This document shows, piece after piece, positions 11,243 through 22,183 of a DNA stretch of 64,000 bases. Numbering within the stretch: position 1 is the first letter of the stretch; every line of letters begins with the position of its first letter. Below the pieces are notes generated by a model. The model saw nothing but the letters and a program-made list of their open reading frames with translations, was not told where the DNA came from and ran no database searches. The stretch is from Bradyrhizobium guangxiense (GTDB taxonomy: Bacteria > Pseudomonadota > Alphaproteobacteria > Rhizobiales > Xanthobacteraceae): the NCBI RefSeq assembly GCF_004114915.1, contig NZ_CP022219.1:5300501-5364500 (forward strand). The letters are read 5' to 3'. The position numbers and the translations under genes are program-made.

Positions 11243-11560
11243 TCATTTCCCCGCGTCCTTGGTCAGCAGCAACTGCCCGCGCTTCCTGATCGTGGCCTGC
11301 GCCATCTCGGCAAAGCGCTGCAACAGCCAGGGCAGCACCACCTCGACCCGGACTTGATCATCGCCGACGTCGACCTGGCCGCTCGCGATCTGTCCGAGCG
11401 CGCGAATGCGAAAGGCCATGCTGTCGCCGGTCCAGCGCTCCTCCTCGACCTGCATCACGGGAATGCTGGCCGCCGCGCGGCCAAGTCCTGTCTTGAGCCG
11501 GCGCACCGCCTCCTCGCGGCCGAGACGGTGCGGAATTGAAACGACAAGCGGTGCTGACAT
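11243..11560 (-). CDS. Polyhydroxyalkanoic acid system family protein
   Basis: This 105-residue protein opens with LVVSIPHRLGREEAVRRLK, carries a central EEERWTGDSMAFRIRALGQ stretch and ends in PWLLQRFAEMAQATIRKRG. That pattern matches the PHA_gran_rgn family (PF09650) as I remember it. These small soluble proteins are annotated from proximity to polyhydroxyalkanoate genes; no reaction is established. It is convergent with treY, 6 bp away, with no visible terminator between. Rhizobial glycogen, trehalose and PHA genes are all carbon-storage functions, but a functional link here is inference. Confidence 0.8.
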   Translation of the reverse strand: MSAPLVVSIPHRLGREEAVRRLKTGLGRAAASIPVMQVEEERWTGDSMAFRIRALGQIASGQVDVGDDQVRVEVVLPWLLQRFAEMAQATIRKRGQLLLTKDAGK

Positions 11561-11655
11561 GGCCCTGCCCCGTGGTGATTGATCCTCACATAATCATGCC
11601 GGCGGAAACGGCAAATGTTCCATGCAAGCTCATCTGCAACCGCTGTTTCCTTCGC

Positions 11656-11681
11656 CGGAACTTTAAAACCTGCGGCAAGTT
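11656..11681 (+). promoter_or_regulatory. Candidate EcfG-type stress promoter for the DUF3309 gene
   Basis: GGAAC (11657-11661) is followed after 16 bp by AGTT (11678-11681). The general stress sigma factor EcfG of alphaproteobacteria uses GGAAC-N16/17-CGTT, so this differs by one base in the -10 element. It lies about 60 bp before the DUF3309 start. Confidence 0.35.
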
Positions 11682-11742
11682 GCCCTCGCACCACGGGACA
11701 GGTGCAAACGACCCTTCCGACGAAGGGCTGGAGGAGATTCGC

Positions 11743-11907
11743 ATGTCAATCGGTACGATCATTCTGATCATTCTGGTCATCGCCCTGCTAGGCGGCTTCA
11801 GCGGCATTGGCGGCGGCCCGTTCTATGGCACCGGCTATTACGGCGGCGGCGGCCTCGGGCTTGTCATCGTCATCCTACTGATCCTGTTGTTGATGGGTAG
11901 GATCTAG
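11743..11907 (+). CDS. DUF3309 family small membrane protein
   Basis: The 54-residue protein has a hydrophobic segment (IILIILVIALLGG), a glycine/tyrosine-rich middle (GGGPFYGTGYYGGGGLG) and a second hydrophobic segment ending LLLMGRI. This is the layout of DUF3309 (PF11752). I chose the ATG at 11743 because GGAGGAG lies 6-12 bp upstream; the frame is open earlier but shows no protein-like sequence. Function is unknown. An EcfG-like promoter upstream suggests stress or stationary-phase expression. Confidence 0.8.
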   Translation: MSIGTIILIILVIALLGGFSGIGGGPFYGTGYYGGGGLGLVIVILLILLLMGRI

Positions 11908-11927
11908 CGACACAGCAGGGATTTCGC

Positions 11928-12013
11928 AGGGTGGGCAAAGGCGCTCTTGCGCCATGCCCACCTTGCTCACCGTTACGAAAAGGAGCGTGGGCACGCTCCG
12001 CTTTGCCCACCCT
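11928..12013. repeat. Palindromic intergenic repeat with 13-bp perfect arms
   Basis: AGGGTGGGCAAAG (11928-11940) is matched exactly by CTTTGCCCACCCT (12001-12013). The interior has further inverted segments around GCGCTCTTGCGC and GAGCGTGGGCACGCTC. It fills the space between the DUF3309 gene and the end of ligD, which converge, so its transcript may also end transcription. The type is common in Bradyrhizobium genomes, from general knowledge. Confidence 0.75.
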
Positions 12014-12039
12014 ACGGCAATTCTCCCTGTAGCAGAGAC

Positions 12040-14709
12040 CTACTTCACCTTCCCCGCCAGCTTCTTCATCGCGGCCTTGATCGATGTAGCCGCATCGTCA
12101 TAGCCCTCCCAGGCCTTGGACCGCGCTAACAGGCCCGGCACCGTCCGCAGCGTGTATTTCTTCGGATCGAGATCGTTCTTCACCTGCGCCCAGGTCAGCG
12201 GCATCGACACCGTGGCACCGGCGCGCGCCCGCGGCGACAACGGCGCCACCGCCGTCGACATGCGGTCGTTGCGGAGATAGTCGAGGAAGATTTTTCCGTT
12301 GCGCAGCTTCTTCGACATGTTGAGCAGGTAGCGTTCCGGATCGTCATCGGCCATCCACTGACAAACGCCTTGCGCAAATGCCTTGGCCTCCTTCCAGCTC
12401 ACCTTGTCGCGCGCGCCGTGGCGCAGCGGCACCACGACGTGCAGCCCCTTGCCGCCCGTGGTCTTGCAGAAGCTGTCCATGCCGATGTCGGGGAGCCGCT
12501 GCCGCATCTCCTTGGCGGCTTCGACCACGTCGGCGAATTCGACGTCGGGCGCGGGATCGAGATCGAACACCAGCCGACCCGGCGTGTCATAGGCATAGGG
12601 TGCGCAATTCCAGGGATGCAGCTCGACGCCGCCGATCTGCGCAACAGCCGCGAGCCCTTCGATCCGGTCGATCTGCAAGTACGGCTTGCGATCGCCGGAG
12701 ACCCTCGCGAGCTCCAGAAGGTTCGACGTCCCCTGCATGGCATGGCGCTGGAAGAAGCATTCGCCCTTGATGCCGTCAGGCGCGCGGATCAGCGAGCATG
12801 GCCGGCCCTTGAGGTGCACGATCATCCATTCGCCAACGGCTTCGAGATAGCGGGCCAGGTCCAGCTTGGTGATGACGCCACCATCGCCGTCGTCGGGCCA
12901 CAGCTCCTTGTCCGGCTTGGAGATGACGACACCCATCACTTCAGCGGTGCCGGCGTCCTTCGATCGCCTGGCCGTCTTCACGGCGCGCTTGCCAGCCGTG
13001 GGCTCGGCGAGCTCGGTGTCGGCGGGTGTCTCCGCCTGGACCTCCTCGGCAGGCTTGTCCTGCCGCAGGCCCTTGAACGCGGCCTGGCGGATATTGCCGT
13101 CGGCGGTGAAGCCGGCGAACTCGATCTCGGCGACGAGCTCCGGCTTCAGCCAGTGCACCTCGCGGGTCTTCTTTGGCGCGTTCTTGCCGCCGAAGGGACT
13201 TTCCTTGGCGGCCATCGCCTTCAGCGACGGCATGATGCGCTTGACCTTGTCAGCGCCGAAGCCGGTACCGACCATGCCGACGAAGACGAGATGATCGCCG
13301 CGCTGCACGCCGGCCATCAGGGAGCGGAATTTTCCATTGGTGGTCTTGTAGCCGCCGATCACCACTTCGTGGCCAGCGCGGCATTTCGACTTGACCCAGC
13401 TCTCGGTGCGACCGGAGCGATACGGCGCATCCAGCTTCTTCGACACCACGCCTTCCAGCTCGAGCTTGCAGGCCGATTGCAGTACGGCATCGCCGCCGCT
13501 CTCGAAATGCTCGACATAGCGGATCTGGCTCGATTTCCGCTTGCGGGCCTCCAGCAGCTTCTTCAGGCGCGCCTTGCGTTCGCCAAGCGGCAGCCGGCGG
13601 TAGTCCTGTCCTTCGGCGAACAGCAGGTCGAAGGCGAAGAAGATCAGCTCGCTGGTCTTGCCGTCCGACAGCGCGGCCTGAAGCGAGGAGAAGTTCGGCG
13701 CACCATTATGGTCGAGCGCCACGATCTCGCCGTCGATCATGACGTCCGAAAGCGACGCCGCTTCCTTCGCGATCGCCGCGAACTTCTCGGTCCAGTCGAG
13801 GCCCTTTCGCGTCTTCAGCGTCGCCTCGCCGTTCTCGACACGGAGCTGCACCCGGTAGCCGTCGAACTTGATCTCGTGGCACCAACCCTCGCCGGCCGGC
13901 GGCCGCTCGACCAGCGTACAGAGCTGCGGTGCCACGAAGTCCGGCATCTCCGACACCTTCCTGGCATTCGTCGCGGTCGTCGCCTTCTTCCTCGCCGACT
14001 TGACGGCCTTCAAGGCCGTTCGCGGCGCCGGCTTGACGGTGCGCCCTTTCGCTTCCTCCACGCGGTTCGATTGCCAGACAGCATCGGCCTTGCCCTTGGC
14101 ACCCTTCGCCAGCATGAACGGCTTGGGCGCGCGGCCCTTGCCTTCGGCGATCTGCTCCATGGCGCGGCCGGAGGCGACCGACCTGTCCTGGTCGAGGATG
14201 TCGTTGTCCTTGCCCTCGCGGACATATTCGTCGCGATGCTTGATCAGCAGCCAGTTGGTTCGCTTTTCGCCGCCGCGGTTGCGCATGCGCACCAGCACCC
14301 AGCTCCCCTGCAGCTTGTCGCCATGCAGGGTGAACTTCAGATCGCCCTTCTTGAAGCCGGCTTCTGGATCGTCCGACTCCCAGGTGCCGCGGTCCCACAG
14401 CATCACCGTGCCGCCGCCATACTGGCCTTCCGGAATCGTGCCTTCGAAATCGCCATAGTCGAGCGGGTGGTCCTCCACCTCGACCGCCAGGCGCTTGTCG
14501 TGCGGATCGAGCGAAGGCCCTTTCGTCACGGCCCAGGACTTGAACACGCCGTCGAACTCGAGCCGGAGGTCGTAGTGCAACCGGCTCGCATCGTGCTTCT
14601 GGATCACGAAGCGCCGCTGCTTCGATGGCGCGACTGCTGTCTTGCCCGATGGCTCCGGCGTCTTCTCGAAGTCGCGTTTCTGTCGGTAAGTGGAGAGTTT
14701 CTGCAGCAC
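12040..14709 (-). CDS. ligD: ATP-dependent DNA ligase LigD (phosphoesterase-ligase-polymerase)
   Basis: This 889-residue multidomain enzyme processes and seals double-strand breaks in bacterial non-homologous end joining. The N-terminal 3'-phosphoesterase spans about residues 30-190 ([19 protein letters not shown]). A linker leads to the ligase domain with adenylated Lys in EIKFDGYR (near 280), followed by an OB fold. The C-terminal primase/polymerase domain has the metal-binding pair in VFDLDPAPD (near 718). A basic, low-complexity linker lies near residues 225-255. The start appears to be GTG at 14709, with no strong SD. It is divergent from ku over 116 bp. Confidence 0.95.
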   Translation of the reverse strand: MLQKLSTYRQKRDFEKTPEPSGKTAVAPSKQRRFVIQKHDASRLHYDLRLEFDGVFKSWAVTKGPSLDPHDKRLAVEVEDHPLDYGDFEGTIPEGQYGGGTVMLWDRGTWESDDPEAGFKKGDLKFTLHGDKLQGSWVLVRMRNRGGEKRTNWLLIKHRDEYVREGKDNDILDQDRSVASGRAMEQIAEGKGRAPKPFMLAKGAKGKADAVWQSNRVEEAKGRTVKPAPRTALKAVKSARKKATTATNARKVSEMPDFVAPQLCTLVERPPAGEGWCHEIKFDGYRVQLRVENGEATLKTRKGLDWTEKFAAIAKEAASLSDVMIDGEIVALDHNGAPNFSSLQAALSDGKTSELIFFAFDLLFAEGQDYRRLPLGERKARLKKLLEARKRKSSQIRYVEHFESGGDAVLQSACKLELEGVVSKKLDAPYRSGRTESWVKSKCRAGHEVVIGGYKTTNGKFRSLMAGVQRGDHLVFVGMVGTGFGADKVKRIMPSLKAMAAKESPFGGKNAPKKTREVHWLKPELVAEIEFAGFTADGNIRQAAFKGLRQDKPAEEVQAETPADTELAEPTAGKRAVKTARRSKDAGTAEVMGVVISKPDKELWPDDGDGGVITKLDLARYLEAVGEWMIVHLKGRPCSLIRAPDGIKGECFFQRHAMQGTSNLLELARVSGDRKPYLQIDRIEGLAAVAQIGGVELHPWNCAPYAYDTPGRLVFDLDPAPDVEFADVVEAAKEMRQRLPDIGMDSFCKTTGGKGLHVVVPLRHGARDKVSWKEAKAFAQGVCQWMADDDPERYLLNMSKKLRNGKIFLDYLRNDRMSTAVAPLSPRARAGATVSMPLTWAQVKNDLDPKKYTLRTVPGLLARSKAWEGYDDAATSIKAAMKKLAGKVK

Positions 14710-14763
14710 GACCGGTCCCGCTTCTCTTTCAGCATTGAGCCTATCACGGCCAAAGTCCCGTCC

Positions 14764-14788
14764 GGAACCAAAACCCTGTGGGATGGTT
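14764..14788 (+). promoter_or_regulatory. Candidate EcfG-type promoter upstream of ku
   Basis: GGAAC (14764-14768) is followed after 16 bp by GGTT (14785-14788), one mismatch from the EcfG consensus GGAAC-N16/17-CGTT. It lies about 40 bp before the ku start in the ligD-ku divergent region. In Sinorhizobium some ku/ligD genes are controlled by the equivalent sigma factor RpoE2, which makes this plausible. Confidence 0.35.
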
Positions 14789-14825
14789 GGGGTTCCAAAA
14801 CGTCTTGAAAACGCTGGAGAATGGA

Positions 14826-15710
14826 ATGGCCCCGCGCGCCTACTGGAAGGGAACGTTGAAGCTGTCGTTGGTCAGCTGTCCGGTCGTGCTGTATCCGGCG
14901 ACCACGGCGGCCGAGAAGACGCGGTTTCACCTGATCAACCGCGAGACCGGCAACCGGCTCAAGCAGCAGATGATCGATTCGGAGACCGGCGACGTTGTCG
15001 AGAGCGACCAGAAGGGCCGCGGCTACGAGTTACGGAAGGGCAAATATGTCGAGATCGAGCCGGAAGAGCTCGAGGCGGTCCAGATCGAAAGCAACCACAC
15101 CATCGACATCGAAAGCTTCGTGCCAAGCGAGGAGATCGACCAGCGCTACCTCAGCCATCCCTATTACATCGCGCCCGACGGCAAGGCCGCGGTCGACGCC
15201 TTCGCGGTGATCCGCGACGCCATGAAGGACCAGGAGCGCGTGGCGCTCGCCAAGATCGTGCTCACGAACCGCGAGCACGTCATGGCGATCGAGCCGCTCG
15301 GCAAGGGTCTGCTCGGCACCACGCTGCGCTTCCCCTACGAGCTGCGCGACGAGGACCAGTTTTTCGGCGACATCAAGAGCCCGAAGATCACCAAGGACAT
15401 GGTCGAGCTCGCCGGCCACATCCTCCACAGCAAGGCCTCGCATTTCGATCCGGGCAAGTTCAAGGACGAGTACGAGGATGCGCTGAAGGCGCTGGTGAAG
15501 CGCAAGGCCAGCGGCAAGAAGATCGAGCTGCCCGAGCGCGAGGAACGGCCGAGCAACGTCGTCAGCCTGATGGATGCGCTGAAGCAGAGCCTGAAGGGCC
15601 GCGGCGGCAAGAAGACGGCGGCAAAGTCGCACGCGCGCCGTGCGCCCGGGCGGCGGCAAGCCGCGCGGAAGACGCACCGGGCCGCGACGAGGCATCGGAA
15701 GGCGGGTTAG
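14826..15710 (+). CDS. ku: DNA end-binding protein Ku
   Basis: Ku binds double-strand DNA ends as a homodimeric ring and recruits LigD. The ATG at 14826 has GGAGA just upstream and gives the typical start [20 protein letters not shown]; an earlier in-frame ATG adds 16 unsupported residues. The protein is 294 residues with the bacterial Ku core ([27 protein letters not shown]). The last 40 residues are a Lys/Arg-rich tail, a feature known to modulate DNA binding in bacterial Ku. It is divergently paired with ligD. Confidence 0.95.
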   Translation: MAPRAYWKGTLKLSLVSCPVVLYPATTAAEKTRFHLINRETGNRLKQQMIDSETGDVVESDQKGRGYELRKGKYVEIEPEELEAVQIESNHTIDIESFVPSEEIDQRYLSHPYYIAPDGKAAVDAFAVIRDAMKDQERVALAKIVLTNREHVMAIEPLGKGLLGTTLRFPYELRDEDQFFGDIKSPKITKDMVELAGHILHSKASHFDPGKFKDEYEDALKALVKRKASGKKIELPEREERPSNVVSLMDALKQSLKGRGGKKTAAKSHARRAPGRRQAARKTHRAATRHRKAG

Positions 15711-15720
15711 CAACCGCACC

Positions 15721-15824
15721 GTCATTCCGGGCGCTCGAAGAGGCGAACCCGGAATCTATCGTGTCGAGCGCGATGCGCGGAGAAATGGATTCCGGGCTCG
15801 CGCTGACGCGGGCCCCGGAATGAC
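15721..15824. repeat. Palindromic repeat between ku and kdpE
   Basis: GTCATTCCGG (15721-15730) and CCGGAATGAC (15815-15824) are perfect inverted ends. Inside, GGCGAACCCGGAATC and GATTCCGGGCTCGC form further inverted segments. It resembles the element at 19935-20014. It fills the gap between two converging genes and may act as a bidirectional terminator. Confidence 0.7.
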
Positions 15825-15832
15825 AGCTGGAA

Positions 15833-16522
15833 TCATTCCCCCGCCTTCAGCCGGTACCCGATCCCGGTCTCCGTCAGCACATATTGCGGCCGCTCCGGAT
15901 CGGCTTCGATCTTCTGGCGGAGCTGGCGGACATAGACGCGCAAATATTGCGCATCGGTCAGCTCGTCCCAGAGCTCCTTGAGCAGGAAGCGGTGGGTCAG
16001 CACCTTGCCGGCGTGCTGCACCAGCACGCGCAAGAGATCGTATTCCTTCGGCGACAGCTTCACGTCCCGCTCGCCGACCTTGACGATGCGACGGACGAGA
16101 TCGACCGAGAGATCGCCGGTGCGGAACACCGGACGCTCGCCCTTGACCTGGAGCTGGTGGCGCAGTGCGGCGCGCAGGCGGGCCAGCAACTCGTCCATGC
16201 CGAACGGCTTCGTCAGATAGTCATCGGCGCCGAGATCCAGTGCCTGGACCTTGCCGGCCTCGTCGCCGCGGCTCGACAGCACCACGATCGGCACGGCTTC
16301 GTTGCGGGCACGGATGGTGCGCAGCAGCTCATGGCCCTGTATGTCGGGCAGACCGAGATCGAGGATGATCAACGCCGGATGCTCCTCAAGCTTCTCCAGC
16401 GCGGTCTTGCCGCTCGACGCTTCCAGGATTTCGTAGCCTTGCGTCGTGAGCCCCATCCGCAGCAATTTGCGGATCGGCGGCTCGTCGTCGATGACCAGCA
16501 CCTTGATCGGGGCAGCACTCAT
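15833..16522 (-). CDS. kdpE: Potassium-responsive response regulator KdpE
   Basis: This is a 229-residue OmpR-family regulator. The receiver domain has the acidic pocket IDDE (residues 11-14), the phosphorylated Asp55 in IILDLGLPD and the conserved Lys in LTKPF. The C-terminal winged helix (about 130-228) ends QYVLTETGIGYRLK. It is phosphorylated by KdpD and activates kdp transcription under potassium limitation. Its ATG overlaps the kdpD stop by 4 bp. OmpR-family proteins bind direct repeats with 11-bp period, which is relevant to the repeats at 24319-27039. Confidence 0.95.
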   Translation of the reverse strand: MSAAPIKVLVIDDEPPIRKLLRMGLTTQGYEILEASSGKTALEKLEEHPALIILDLGLPDIQGHELLRTIRARNEAVPIVVLSSRGDEAGKVQALDLGADDYLTKPFGMDELLARLRAALRHQLQVKGERPVFRTGDLSVDLVRRIVKVGERDVKLSPKEYDLLRVLVQHAGKVLTHRFLLKELWDELTDAQYLRVYVRQLRQKIEADPERPQYVLTETGIGYRLKAGE

Positions 16523-19242
16523 GCGGCGGTATCCAATGCGTGGGTCTCTGCCGGAACGGGAAGACGGATGGTGAGGACGGCGCCGCTGCGGTCGCTGCGG
16601 TTGGCGGCCGAGATCGTGCCGCGCATCGCCTCGACGAAGCCGCGTGAGATGGCAAGCCCGAGCCCGGTGCCGGGCCGGACGTGATCGCCCTTCTGCACGC
16701 GATAGAACTTGTCGAACACGCTCTCGAGCTCGTCGGGCGGAATGCCGCCGCCTTCGTCGGCGACCTCCAGCACGACCTGATCGCGCTCGCGCCTGCTCTT
16801 GATCGAAATCGTGGTGTCCGGCGGCGAGTATTTCGCCGCATTGTCCAGCAGGTTGAACAGCACCTGCTCGAACAGGACGGCATCGAGCTGGAGCATCGGC
16901 AGATCGGCCGCCAGCACCAGCTCGACCTTGTGGGCGGTCAGGATCTTGCTCGCGCGGCGGAGCGCGCTGCCGACGATCTCGCCGAGATCGTGCAATGCCG
17001 TATTGGGCACGATCGCGCCGGATTCGAGCTTGGTCATGTCGAGCAGGTTGGCGATGAAGCGGTTGAGCCGCTCGGATTCGTCGATCACGGTGGCGAGCAG
17101 GTCGCGCTTCTCGGTGTCGGAGAGGGCTCCGGCGAGATCGCGCATGGTCGAGGCCGCGCCCAGCACCGAGGCGAGCGGCGTCTTGAGGTCATGCGAGATC
17201 GAGGTCAGGAGCGCCGCGCGCAAGCGCTCGGATTCGACGGTGCGCTTGACGCGGTCCATGTCCTCGACAAGCAGCACGCGCTCGATCGCAAGCGCCCCCT
17301 GGTCGACCAGCGCGTCGAGCAGGCGACGCTGGTCCGGCGTCAGCAGCGGCCCGGTGCGGTCGTTGTCGATGCCGATCACACCGATCGAACCCCGCCCGGT
17401 CCGCATCGGCAGGAACAGCCGTTTCGCACCCGGCAGCGTGTCGGAGCCGCGGCCTGCGGGGCGGTCGTTGCTCCAGGCCCAGTTGGCCGCGGCGAGGTCA
17501 GCCTGGTCGAGCTCGTCCTCCGGCGGATAGCCGGATTTGACCATGAGCAGGCCTTCCTCCGGCAGCAGCAGCACCACGCGAACCTTGAGCATCAGTGCGA
17601 TCTGATAGGCGGTCGCCCACAGCACGTCGTCGAGCGTGGCCGTGCCGGCCAGCTTGCGGCTGAAGGCGTAGAGCTGCTCGTTCATCCGGATCCGGCCGAT
17701 CGCCGCATCCGCCTGTGTGCGCACGCGCGCCGCGACATTGGACACGATCATCGCCACCACCATGAACAGGACGAAAGCGGCAACGTTGGTCGGATCGGTG
17801 ATCGTGAAGGTGTAGATCGGCGGCAGGAAGAAGAAATTGTAGCAAAGCGAGGCCGTGACGGTGGCGAGCAAGGAGGGCCACAATCCGTACCGCACCGCGA
17901 CCGCGACCACGGCCGTGAGCAGCACGAGGTCGACGTTCTCGATGCCGAACCTCGGCTGAAGCAGCTCCGCCGCGCCGAGACCGACCAGCACGATGCCGAG
18001 CGCCTTGAGATAGGGCAGCGGATTGAACGGCTCGGATCGTGCCGCGGTCTGCACCGCCGCTTTGGGCGCCACGCCTCCGGACAGCTCGTCGCCAGGGATG
18101 ACGTGAACGCTGATATTGCCCGCGCGGCGCACCAGATCATGCACCACCGAGCCGCGCGTCATCTCGAACCAGCGCGAGCGGGTCGACTTGCCGATCACGA
18201 TCTGGGTGACGTTGTTACCATGGGCGAAGTTGACGACGTCGTCCGCGATGCGGCGGCCGACGGCGGGAATGGTCAGGGCCTCGCCACCCAGCGACTCCGC
18301 GAGCCGCAGCGTATCGGCCAGCCGATCGCGCTCCTCGTCGGACAATTGCAGCGATCGCCGGGTCTCGATCGAGATCGCGGTGAAGGGCGCATGCAGCCGG
18401 TCGGCCAGCCGCTTGGTATAGCGCACCAGGCCTGCAGCACGCGGATCCTCGCTGACGCACACCAGGATGCGCTCGCCCGCGGCCCACGGGCCGGCAATGG
18501 CATTGGCCTGCATGTGGTTGAGCAGCTGCTCGTCGACCCGCTCGGCCGTCCGCCGCAGCGCGAGCTCGCGCAGCGCGGTCAGATTGCCCGGCGAGAAATA
18601 GTGCTCCAGCGCACGCTCGGCCTGCCTGGGGACATAGACCTTGCCCTCCTTCAAACGCTGGATCAGATCGTCGGGCGTGAGGTCGATCAGCTCGATCGCG
18701 TCGGCGCGGTCGAACACGGAGTCGGGGACCGTCTCGCGCACGCGAACATGGGTGATCTGCGCGACGACGTCGTTCAGGCTCTCGATGTGCTGGATGTTGA
18801 CGGCGGTGTAGACGTCGATGCCGTGCGACAGCAGCTCCTCGACGTCGAGATAGCGCTTGGGATGGCGACTGCCGACCGCATTGGTATGGGCGAGCTCGTC
18901 GACCAGCGCGATCTGCGGCCGGCGTGCGATCACGGCGTCGAGATCCAGCTCTTCGACGATCTGGCCGCGGTAATCGAGCCGCTTGCGCGGCACCACTTCC
19001 AGCCCCCGCACCAGGGCCTCGGTCTCGGCCCGGCCATGGGTCTCGACGAAGCCGACCACGACGTCGACGCCGGCCTTGCGCTTGGCGTGGGCGCTTTGCA
19101 GCATCTCGTAGGTCTTGCCGACGCCGGGAGCGGCGCCGACGAAGATCTTCAGCCTACCGCTTGCGCTCTCCTCCCGGCGCGCTGCTTCCAGCAGTGCCTC
19201 GGGAGAGGGACGTTGTTCGGAATCGCGGCGCTCTCGGACCAT
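16519..19242 (-). CDS. kdpD: Sensor histidine kinase KdpD
   Basis: This 907-residue sensor controls the Kdp system in response to potassium and turgor. In order it has the KdpD domain with Walker A motif GAAPGVGKT (36-44), a USP-like domain (about 250-370), four membrane helices (about 405-500), a GAF-like domain (about 520-650), the phosphoacceptor helix SISHDLKTPLASVLG (His near 682) and an HATPase domain with N box LLDNAAKYSP and G box GTGLGLAIS. Length and architecture match full-length KdpD. It follows kdpC by 40 bp and overlaps kdpE. Confidence 0.96.
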   Translation of the reverse strand: MVRERRDSEQRPSPEALLEAARREESASGRLKIFVGAAPGVGKTYEMLQSAHAKRKAGVDVVVGFVETHGRAETEALVRGLEVVPRKRLDYRGQIVEELDLDAVIARRPQIALVDELAHTNAVGSRHPKRYLDVEELLSHGIDVYTAVNIQHIESLNDVVAQITHVRVRETVPDSVFDRADAIELIDLTPDDLIQRLKEGKVYVPRQAERALEHYFSPGNLTALRELALRRTAERVDEQLLNHMQANAIAGPWAAGERILVCVSEDPRAAGLVRYTKRLADRLHAPFTAISIETRRSLQLSDEERDRLADTLRLAESLGGEALTIPAVGRRIADDVVNFAHGNNVTQIVIGKSTRSRWFEMTRGSVVHDLVRRAGNISVHVIPGDELSGGVAPKAAVQTAARSEPFNPLPYLKALGIVLVGLGAAELLQPRFGIENVDLVLLTAVVAVAVRYGLWPSLLATVTASLCYNFFFLPPIYTFTITDPTNVAAFVLFMVVAMIVSNVAARVRTQADAAIGRIRMNEQLYAFSRKLAGTATLDDVLWATAYQIALMLKVRVVLLLPEEGLLMVKSGYPPEDELDQADLAAANWAWSNDRPAGRGSDTLPGAKRLFLPMRTGRGSIGVIGIDNDRTGPLLTPDQRRLLDALVDQGALAIERVLLVEDMDRVKRTVESERLRAALLTSISHDLKTPLASVLGAASTMRDLAGALSDTEKRDLLATVIDESERLNRFIANLLDMTKLESGAIVPNTALHDLGEIVGSALRRASKILTAHKVELVLAADLPMLQLDAVLFEQVLFNLLDNAAKYSPPDTTISIKSRRERDQVVLEVADEGGGIPPDELESVFDKFYRVQKGDHVRPGTGLGLAISRGFVEAMRGTISAANRSDRSGAVLTIRLPVPAETHALDTAA

Positions 19243-19282
19243 GTTTCCAATATAATCATCCGCACGCCGCGAGCCTAGACCG

Positions 19283-19888
19283 CTACCTGGCGGCGGCGCG
19301 GTCGAGCGCGAGGTTCAGCGCCAGAACGTTAACCCGGGGTTCGCCGAGCACGCCGAGAAGGCGGCCTTCGGTGTTGGCGGTCACAAGCTGCTTGACCTGC
19401 TCTTCCTGCATATTCCGCGCCTTCGCGACGCGCGGCACCTGGAATTGCGCGGCTTCCGGCGAGATATCTGGATCGAGCCCGCTCGCCGAGGTGGTGACCA
19501 GATCGACCGGCACCGCCGCGTTCGGGTTCTCCGCCTTCAGCTTGTCCACATCTTCCTTCAGCCGGTCGGCCAGCGCCTTGCTGGTCGGCCCCAGATTGGA
19601 GCCGCCCGAATTGGCGGCATTGTAGGGCGCCGACACCGTCTTGCTCGAATCGTTCGGGTCAGGCGCAACCGTCGCCGAGGGACGGCCGTGGAAGTATTTG
19701 TCGTCCTTGAATTCCTGTCCAATCAGGGCGGAGCCGACGACCTTGCCGTCCTTCTCGATCAGGCTGCCTTCGGCGCGCGCGGGAAACAGCGCGCCGGCGA
19801 TGGCGGTCATCGCCAGCGGATAGGCAAGGCCGGTGATGGCGGTGAGCGCCAGCAGGAGGACGATGGCGGGGCGGATTTCTCTGAGCAT
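19283..19888 (-). CDS. kdpC: Potassium-transporting ATPase subunit KdpC
   Basis: The 201-residue protein has one N-terminal membrane helix ([20 protein letters not shown]) and a periplasmic domain with [17 protein letters not shown], the KdpC signature. KdpC stabilises the KdpFABC complex. I chose the ATG at 19888, which has GGAGA upstream and gives [12 protein letters not shown]; the frame stays open 22 codons further upstream but runs into a palindromic repeat. It is separated from kdpB by 155 bp containing that repeat. Confidence 0.95.
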   Translation of the reverse strand: MLREIRPAIVLLLALTAITGLAYPLAMTAIAGALFPARAEGSLIEKDGKVVGSALIGQEFKDDKYFHGRPSATVAPDPNDSSKTVSAPYNAANSGGSNLGPTSKALADRLKEDVDKLKAENPNAAVPVDLVTTSASGLDPDISPEAAQFQVPRVAKARNMQEEQVKQLVTANTEGRLLGVLGEPRVNVLALNLALDRAAAR

Positions 19889-19934
19889 GTTACGTCTCCA
19901 GATATTTCGTCGTTGCGAGTGGAGCATCTCTCCT

Positions 19935-20014
19935 GTCGTTCCGGGGCGATGCAAAGCATCGAACCCGGAACCTCTAGATTCCGGGTTCGCCTCTTCGAGG
20001 CGCCCCGGAATGAC
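19935..20014. repeat. Palindromic repeat inside the kdp operon (kdpB-kdpC gap)
   Basis: GTCGTTCCGGGGCG (19935-19948) pairs with CGCCCCGGAATGAC (20001-20014) with one mismatch. Inner segments GAACCCGGAA and TTCCGGGTTC are also inverted. The transcript would form a long stable stem between the kdpB stop and kdpC start. It resembles the repeat at 15721-15824. Confidence 0.75.
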
Positions 20015-20043
20015 GGTGAAAATCGCTCCTCTCGATGACGGGA

Positions 20044-22158
<2,115 letters not shown>

Positions 22159-22183
22159 GGAGGTCACTCCAAACAATCAGAAG

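Noticed and set aside
11928..12013. Mobile element or CRISPR-like repeat
   Set aside because: There are only two inverted arms, no spacers, no transposase and no target duplication; it fits a dispersed intergenic palindrome.
12370..14808. An 812-codon open frame on the plus strand over ligD
   Set aside because: The minus-strand LigD has complete domains; the antisense frame is repetitive in charged residues without motifs.
16681..19278. An 865-codon open frame on the plus strand over kdpD
   Set aside because: KdpD is complete on the minus strand with all kinase motifs; the antisense frame is a shadow.
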